Assembly (NCBI GenBank): GCA_023251805.1 | Contig: JAHEYB010000019.1 | Coordinates: 8,774 to 54,674 of the forward strand | Direction: 5' to 3' | DNA from: Bacteroidota bacterium | Lineage (GTDB): Bacteria > Bacteroidota > Bacteroidia > 2-12-FULL-35-15 | Length of the DNA stretch: 45,901 nucleotides | Shown here: piece after piece, positions 40,969 through 45,901 of the stretch | How the letters are laid out: each line of letters opens with the position of its first letter | Position numbering within the stretch: the stretch's first letter is position 1 | The notes under the pieces: model-generated | Told to the model about the DNA's origin: nothing | Seen by the model: only the letters and a program-made list of their open reading frames with translations | The model's database searches: none | Made by a program: the position numbers and the translations under genes

Positions 40969-43653
40969 TTATTTTTTCTTGCTTAAAATCTTAAACTCTG
41001 TTCTACGGTTTTTAGCATGTTCTTCCTCACTACATTCTACACCATCCGCACATTTATTGATTAACCTGCTTTCACCATAACCTTTACCGGATATTCTATC
41101 TTTGGTAATTCCACCTTTTAAGATATAATCAACAGCCGCTTTTGCTCTTTGCTCTGATAATTTCAAGTTAAATTCAACGGTAGAGCGTGAATCGGTATGA
41201 GCCGCCATATCAATAATCAGGTTTTGATTATTTTTCATTATATTAATTACCTTATCAAGCGTTTTTGCTGCTTCAGGCAAAATTTTGGACTCACCATAGT
41301 TGTAATATACATTTTCAACAATGGTTAAACTATCCTTTTTAGCTTGGTCTTTCAAAAGCAACACTTTCAACCAAGGGTCATCTACATATAAAACTCCAAG
41401 TTTGTTTTGGTCGGATGGCAAAATCGTAAATTTAAATTTACCATTAGAACGAGTAAATTCTTTCACAACAACACCTTTTACATTCGTCAACAAAATTTTG
41501 TTAAATGCTTTTAATTTTGAATCACTTTCATCCAAGGCAAACAATATAGTTTGGTCGGCCGGCAAGTTTGTAAATTGGAAGCTACCATTTGCATCGGTTT
41601 TGGTAGTTTGTAAAATTTCTCCCTTTTCGTTTACCAAATTCACAATTGAGTTGGCTAATGGTGCTTTATTTTCACTTACTAAATTACCTTTCAAGTCGAA
41701 ACGCAATTCGCTGTCTTCCACTGTCATTAATTTCAACGTAACTTTATCAGCTGCTAGGAAAGAAAATTTAAAATCACCCGTATCGCCCGACTTAGTAGTT
41801 TGTAATTCCTTACCGGATTTGTTAGTGATAATAATTTTAGTGTTAGGAGACAACTTAGTATCATTCTCATCTACTTTTACTAAAAAGTTTTGGTCGGCAG
41901 GCAAATCAGTAAATACAAAAGCTCCAAATGCGTTGGTAGTAGTTGTTTGCACAATTTCACCTTTGTCATTTAATAAATTTACTTTTGTGTTTGCAAAAGG
42001 CATTGAAGGATTTTCACCATATAATAAATTTCCGGCAATGGTTACATCATCTCCTGCGCCTAGCTCAGGAAGAGCATTTGGATCGGCCGGTAAATTTTGA
42101 AATACAAATTTTCCACCTTTATCATTAATAACCGTAACACGAATGATTTTATCTTTTTCATCCGTTAAATAATATTTTCCTTTGTCTTTAAAACGAGGAT
42201 CGCTTTCATCTAACTTCACCATATATCGCTTATCAGGATCCAATTTATCGAACTTAAAAAATCCTGTATTATCAGTTGTAGCTACATTAATAATTTTCCC
42301 ATCGTCTGTAAGTAACATCACTTCTGCATTTTTTGCAGGATCGTTAATATTTTTACTAAATAAAATCTTGCCCGCAACAGTTAAGAATTTATTTAATGCA
42401 ACAAAACTATAGATATCATCAGACCCCAAACCTCCCGCTCTATCTGAAGAAAAATAACCCTTTGTTTCTTCTGTGAAGAAAATGCCAAAATCATCGGTTA
42501 TAGAATTTAGTGGAAGTCCGAGATTTTTTGCTTCAGTATATTTTCCATCTACTTTTGAGCTTGAAAAAATATCCAATCCTCCAAAGCTGGAATGTCCATC
42601 AGAAGAGAAAAACAATACGCCATCTTTTCTAATAAAAGGAAATACTTCTGACCCTGCTGTATTAATTTGTTCACCTAAATTTTGTGGCTTCCCCCAAGCA
42701 TCTCCTTCTTTTTTACAAACATAAATATCTGTTCCACCCAAACCACCCGGCATATCTGAAGCAAAGTACAATGATTGACCATCTGCTGAAATACTAGGAT
42801 GTGCTGTAGAGTATCCATCGACATTATATTGGAACGGTTCTGCTTTACTCCAAGAATTCCCATGTGCTTTTGAAATATACAACTTAGGAAGGTTGACAAA
42901 ATTTTTGTCTTTTTTATTTAAAACATAATTTACCCGCGTTAAATACATTACATTTTGTTCCGCATTAAAACAAACCGGACCATCGTGATAGTTGGTATTA
43001 ATTTGCCAAGAAAAAGATTTTACTTTTTTGGAAATGGTTGATTTCCCATCAGCGGTAGTACTTATAGAAGACGAATAAACATTTAAAAAAGGTTGTTTGT
43101 TCCAACCATAACTGCTGTAGTTGATGATGTCTTTTGTACGTTCAGAAATAAAAACCAAATCATTTTTATAAACAACGGGGGAAAAATCGGAATGAACTGA
43201 ATTTAAATTTGCAACTGAACTCACTTCAAATTGTTGAACTCTAGAAATCCACAATTTAATTTCTTCGCAAGACTTTACTGATAATTCGGCCCTTTTATCA
43301 TTAGGAGAAGAGTTTGCATAAATTTTGAATTGCTCTTTTGCTTCATCAATCTTTCCATTATTTTTAAGCACCATTCCATAATAAAAATTATTGATTGGTG
43401 TAACACCCGATTGTTTCACTAATTGAGCATAATAACCTTCCGCTTCTTTGTAGTTTTTTGTCAAACGATAGCTATTGGCTATTTTCTCAAGAGCTTCTTT
43501 GTTATCCTTTTTCTTCACAGCTTTTTTGTATAGCTGAATGGCTTTGATATACTCGTAGTTATCATAATACTTATTTGCCCTTTTCAATTGTGCAAACGAA
43601 GTGTTTACTATAATTACCAACAATATTATTCCTATCGATTTTATCTTTTTCAT
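40969..43653 (-). CDS. OmpA-family outer-membrane protein with TPR and PD40 repeats
   Basis: An 894-aa protein of the type found beside PorP/SprF in T9SS/gliding loci. Order: signal peptide (1-21), TPR-like region (25-115, YYDNYEYIKAIQLYKKAVKKK), PD40/WD40-like blades (150-420; FVFISERTKD, SADGQSLYFASDMPGGLGGTDIYV, GVLFFSSDGHSSFGGLDIFSS), about three carboxypeptidase-regulatory-like beta repeats (430-760, VNLLNDKGEIVQTTTTNAFG pattern), and a C-terminal OmpA peptidoglycan-binding domain (790-890) with AAHTDSRSTVEFNLKLSEQRA and NRRTEFKIL. It would tie the outer membrane to peptidoglycan. It lies 30 bases downstream of the PorP/SprF gene. Confidence 0.9.
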   Translation of the reverse strand: MKKIKSIGIILLVIIVNTSFAQLKRANKYYDNYEYIKAIQLYKKAVKKKDNKEALEKIANSYRLTKNYKEAEGYYAQLVKQSGVTPINNFYYGMVLKNNGKIDEAKEQFKIYANSSPNDKRAELSVKSCEEIKLWISRVQQFEVSSVANLNSVHSDFSPVVYKNDLVFISERTKDIINYSSYGWNKQPFLNVYSSSISTTADGKSTISKKVKSFSWQINTNYHDGPVCFNAEQNVMYLTRVNYVLNKKDKNFVNLPKLYISKAHGNSWSKAEPFQYNVDGYSTAHPSISADGQSLYFASDMPGGLGGTDIYVCKKEGDAWGKPQNLGEQINTAGSEVFPFIRKDGVLFFSSDGHSSFGGLDIFSSSKVDGKYTEAKNLGLPLNSITDDFGIFFTEETKGYFSSDRAGGLGSDDIYSFVALNKFLTVAGKILFSKNINDPAKNAEVMLLTDDGKIINVATTDNTGFFKFDKLDPDKRYMVKLDESDPRFKDKGKYYLTDEKDKIIRVTVINDKGGKFVFQNLPADPNALPELGAGDDVTIAGNLLYGENPSMPFANTKVNLLNDKGEIVQTTTTNAFGAFVFTDLPADQNFLVKVDENDTKLSPNTKIIITNKSGKELQTTKSGDTGDFKFSFLAADKVTLKLMTVEDSELRFDLKGNLVSENKAPLANSIVNLVNEKGEILQTTKTDANGSFQFTNLPADQTILFALDESDSKLKAFNKILLTNVKGVVVKEFTRSNGKFKFTILPSDQNKLGVLYVDDPWLKVLLLKDQAKKDSLTIVENVYYNYGESKILPEAAKTLDKVINIMKNNQNLIIDMAAHTDSRSTVEFNLKLSEQRAKAAVDYILKGGITKDRISGKGYGESRLINKCADGVECSEEEHAKNRRTEFKILSKKK

Positions 43654-43683
43654 AAACTAATTAAACAATGAATATCCTTACAA

Positions 43684-44604
43684 TTACAAATATCGTGGTG
43701 ATGTTATTTTTGATTTTGAAATATTAAAATCATATCCTAACATAATTTCGTGGCTACCACCGCCAACTTTTCCAATTTTATTGATACCATAATCAAAAGA
43801 GTACCCAAGCTTAAATTTTTCTGTGATATTAAATTGTGCATATGCAACAAAACCATAGGTGCTTCTAGCAGATAATCCAACCCACATCCTTTGCTTCAGC
43901 AAAAAACTCAAATTGATATCAGCTGTAGAAGGAGAACCTTTTGCAGCTTTCACCATTAATGAAGGATTGAAAATTAAATTTTCGGAAATAGACCATGCTT
44001 TTCCGAATGTAAAAAACATATGTGGTGCTAATTTTCCATTATCTCCATTTAATGTCGAAACCGATGTTAATCTACCGCTATACAAATGGGTTGCACTAAA
44101 CCCAACATACAATGTATTGGTATAATAATACAAACCGGCATCCGCTGTAGGAACAATCTGAGAAGTTTGATTGTGAGTATTGTATACGTCTCCTTGGTCT
44201 TTGTAGATGATATCATCCCAATTATAAGTATAATTAAAAATACCTGCACGCAAACCAAACGATAATTTTCCATTTTTAATAGGAATACGATAAGCATAAG
44301 AGCCCATTGCACCGATACTTTTTTTAGGGCCAATTTGGTCAGCAATAACAGAAAAACCGATACCTACTTTTTTCTTTTTCAAAGGACCATGAGCCGAAAC
44401 AGTTTGTGTTTTTGGTGCACCATCAATTCCTGTCCACTGACTACGAATAAAAGCAGAAGTGCTAACAGCTTCTTTACTTCCAGCATAAGCAGGATTGATT
44501 GCCATTTGATTAAACATATACTGACTGTACTGTGGATCTTGCTGAGCAAATAGTTGCGCTGCAGTCACAAAACAAAAAGCAAAAATTAACAATTTTTTAC
44601 TCAT
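43684..44604 (-). CDS. PorP/SprF family type IX secretion-associated membrane protein
   Basis: A 306-aa beta-barrel-like outer-membrane protein. The start at 44604 (MSKKLLIFAF) gives a signal peptide ending QLFAQ; the Met nine codons upstream adds no signal character. The hallmark QDPQYSQYMFNQMAINPAYAGSKE follows at once. Later strands SFGLRAGIFNYTYNWDD, FGFVAYAQFN-like and KLGYSFDYGINKIGKVGGGSHEIMLGY complete the family pattern. PorP/SprF proteins help secrete or attach T9SS cargo such as the gliding adhesin SprB, and often lie beside their cargo. Here the neighbours are a gliding-motility C-terminal protein upstream and an OmpA/PD40 protein downstream. Confidence 0.92.
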   Translation of the reverse strand: MSKKLLIFAFCFVTAAQLFAQQDPQYSQYMFNQMAINPAYAGSKEAVSTSAFIRSQWTGIDGAPKTQTVSAHGPLKKKKVGIGFSVIADQIGPKKSIGAMGSYAYRIPIKNGKLSFGLRAGIFNYTYNWDDIIYKDQGDVYNTHNQTSQIVPTADAGLYYYTNTLYVGFSATHLYSGRLTSVSTLNGDNGKLAPHMFFTFGKAWSISENLIFNPSLMVKAAKGSPSTADINLSFLLKQRMWVGLSARSTYGFVAYAQFNITEKFKLGYSFDYGINKIGKVGGGSHEIMLGYDFNISKSKITSPRYL

Positions 44605-44681
44605 GGGAAAATAAGTTTTAAATGTATTCATGAATACTTCGTATTTCGTTGTGTTATTTTTAAAAATATTTTTATTCTCAA

Positions 44682-45455
44682 TTAATGCGTTAATTCAATC
44701 CAACCTTTGTAGGTCCTTCCACTTCCTTCAACAACATAAAAATAAGTGGCATCAGGAAGTTCGCCACCTTTACTATTTGTTCCTTTCCATACTTTTCCTT
44801 CGGTGATATTATCATAATCTTTTGCGCTCCATACTTTATCACCCCATCTGTTAAAAATTGTAACTGAATTATCTTTAACAAATTCAATTCCTGGAATTGT
44901 CCAGAAATCATTATTTCCATCATTATTAGGTGTGATACCATTATAAAAACTTAATGAATCAGCACAATCAACTTGCGCTTCACCAATAACAACCGAATCA
45001 TCTACAACAAAATTCCCATCATCTACATGGAAATAATATGTGCCGGGAGCAAGATTTGATTGATTGGCACTACTATCGTTTATAGGAGATAACCAATAAA
45101 ATACAACAGGACCTGTTGCTGATAAAATGTTAAGAGATGCGCTACCATTATTTGCACCAATACAAGAAGCATCGGCAAAAATCACATTCGCATCCAAGGA
45201 ACTATTAGCAGTGTTTGGCTGATGAAAACCTTGTGTCAGCACTTTCACATTTAAAGGAGCGGTAGTTGGAGCATAGGTCCAAATAATTGGCTCACCAATA
45301 GTATAATCAATTGTTCCCCAAGGTAAAACAGCTGAGGTTCCACCGGAGCTAAGAACATCTCGCATGGGAGGATTGTTCTGCACTTGGCCAACTGTTGTTA
45401 ATTGCAATACTAACAATAACAAGCAGACTAGCGATATATGTTTTCTATTTATCAT
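44682..45455 (-). CDS. Secreted protein with gliding-motility-associated C-terminal domain
   Basis: A 257-aa protein with signal peptide (1-24, ending VGQ). Residues about 30-90 include SSGGTSAVLPWGTIDYTIGEPIIW, common near the N-terminus of short T9SS proteins. The last 85 residues are the gliding-motility-associated (type B sorting) C-terminal domain: FYNGITPNNDGNNDFW, VTIFNRWGDKVW, DATYFYVVEG and YKGWIEL. Relatives are usually much larger adhesins; this one has only a short middle part. It lies just upstream of PorP/SprF on the same strand, and is probably its partner cargo (inference from context). Confidence 0.88.
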   Translation of the reverse strand: MINRKHISLVCLLLLVLQLTTVGQVQNNPPMRDVLSSGGTSAVLPWGTIDYTIGEPIIWTYAPTTAPLNVKVLTQGFHQPNTANSSLDANVIFADASCIGANNGSASLNILSATGPVVFYWLSPINDSSANQSNLAPGTYYFHVDDGNFVVDDSVVIGEAQVDCADSLSFYNGITPNNDGNNDFWTIPGIEFVKDNSVTIFNRWGDKVWSAKDYDNITEGKVWKGTNSKGGELPDATYFYVVEGSGRTYKGWIELTH

Positions 45456-45477
45456 TTTGATAAATTAAATAGGTTTA

Positions 45478-45901
45478 TTATTTCTGTTCTGATTTTGCTT
45501 TTTCAATTTCTTCTAATTTTTTTAGAAGCATTTCAATTTGTTTTTGTTGTTTTTCAATTTGAGATTGTTGTTCTTGCATTCCTTTTACCAAAACAGGAAT
45601 TAATGCACCATAATTCACAGCTTTTATTGTAATTGTTTTGTCAGTTAAATTACCATCATCGCCCATTATCGGATGTTCTGACTCTTTCACCATTTCTGGG
45701 AAAACAGTTTCTAAATCCTGAGCCATAATTCCATATTGCTTTACTTTAGAAAAGTGCATAAATGGGAACTTTTCATTATCAAAATAATATGTTTTAACCG
45801 GAAGTTTGCTTATCTGATTTAATGCTCCGGAATAATCTGCAACATCTCGTTTTAATCGTTGATCGGATGTCAACCAACTTCCACCACTTGCAAAAGCATC
45901 A
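45478..45901 (-). CDS. Tail-fibre-type protein with C-terminal S74 chaperone (endosialidase-type) domain, 5' end outside window
   Basis: The visible 141 residues are the C-terminal end of a longer protein that continues past the window edge. ASGGSWLTSDQRLKRDVADY is the start of the S74 intramolecular chaperone domain; the Ser-Asp pair of SDQRLK is the autoproteolysis site pattern. YGIMAQDLETVFPEMV and VNYGALIPVLVKGMQEQ are the rest of the domain, followed by a coiled coil (IEKQQKQIEMLLKKLEEIEKA). In phage and in some Bacteroidota surface proteins it drives trimer formation and is then cut off. No phage genes are nearby, so a cellular surface protein is more likely. It is 22 bases ahead of the gliding-type gene, probably in the same transcript. 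Confidence 0.85.
   Translation of the reverse strand, partial: DAFASGGSWLTSDQRLKRDVADYSGALNQISKLPVKTYYFDNEKFPFMHFSKVKQYGIMAQDLETVFPEMVKESEHPIMGDDGNLTDKTITIKAVNYGALIPVLVKGMQEQQSQIEKQQKQIEMLLKKLEEIEKAKSEQK

Noticed and set aside
41321-42100. 259-codon plus-strand frame opposite the OmpA/PD40 gene
   Set aside because: It lies wholly inside a gene with clear signal peptide and OmpA motifs. Its residues are a shadow of the repetitive minus-strand codons, and it has no domain or promoter.
45478-45901. Phage tail region
   Set aside because: S74 domains also occur in cellular Bacteroidota surface proteins, and the adjacent genes are T9SS/gliding genes with no phage structural gene in view.

Overview
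The window is AT-rich DNA from a member of the Bacteroidota. Three things point there. The genes carry type IX secretion (T9SS) C-terminal sorting domains, a PorP/SprF-family protein and a gliding-motility C-terminal domain. Promoters of the form TAnnTTTG, the Bacteroidota -7 element, sit upstream of many genes and of the tRNAs, and Shine-Dalgarno signals are weak or absent. The intergenic repeats are of kinds familiar from uncultured Bacteroidota genomes. The genus cannot be told from this sequence. The layout is chromosomal; I see no phage, conjugative element, CRISPR array, rRNA or intact insertion sequence.

Layout. 1-4.7 kb: end of ychF (minus), then a split transketolase whose two subunit genes enclose a secreted von Willebrand A protein. 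4.7-6.5 kb: ECF sigma factor, single-pass membrane protein (probable anti-sigma partner) and a small exported LTxxQ-like protein. 6.5-10.5 kb: xerD, aroQ, and a minus-strand pair of GWxTD protein and family 2 glycosyltransferase. 10.5-16.4 kb: tRNA-Ser(UGA), ElyC/SanA-like protein, a hairpin-rich repeat region, secreted leucine-rich-repeat protein, TPR lipoprotein, MFS transporter and CoA-binding protein. 16.4-26 kb: class III aminotransferase, large secreted Asp-box protein, acyltransferase, DUF4349 lipoprotein, hotdog thioesterase, pterin carbinolamine dehydratase and a PBP4-type D,D-carboxypeptidase. 26-29 kb: an overlapping three-gene minus-strand operon (seven-repeat propeller lipoprotein, membrane protein, CPBP-type membrane protease), then tRNA-Asp(GUC). 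29-35.4 kb: a decayed nuclease-like gene, a T9SS cargo protein, a small membrane protein, an S9 peptidase, a YCF48-like protein and a lipoprotein. 35.4-45.9 kb: a T9SS-exported polysaccharide-deacetylase-like protein, then a minus-strand envelope block: Ig-repeat outer-membrane protein, OmpA/PD40 protein, PorP/SprF, gliding-motility C-terminal protein and the end of an S74 tail-fibre-like protein.

How the genes fit together. Much of the window serves the cell surface. At least five proteins carry sorting signals for T9SS, and the PorP/SprF plus OmpA/PD40 pair is the kind of gene set that accompanies secretion or attachment of such cargo. The rest is housekeeping (pentose phosphate, shikimate, dimer resolution, cell wall, lipid acylation).

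The least expected observations are: the VWA gene inside the transketolase operon, with a 7-bp tandem repeat in its signal peptide; a 63-bp repeat inserted in frame, with 7-bp flanking duplications, in the probable anti-sigma gene; a family of about 107-bp elements with terminal inverted repeats; a paired 29-bp repeat at 11.5 kb; and a one-stop pseudogene carrying an ExK nuclease-like motif. I found no clear undescribed defence or mobile system. The best candidates for new biology are the VWA/transketolase unit and the 26-28.7 kb three-gene operon.
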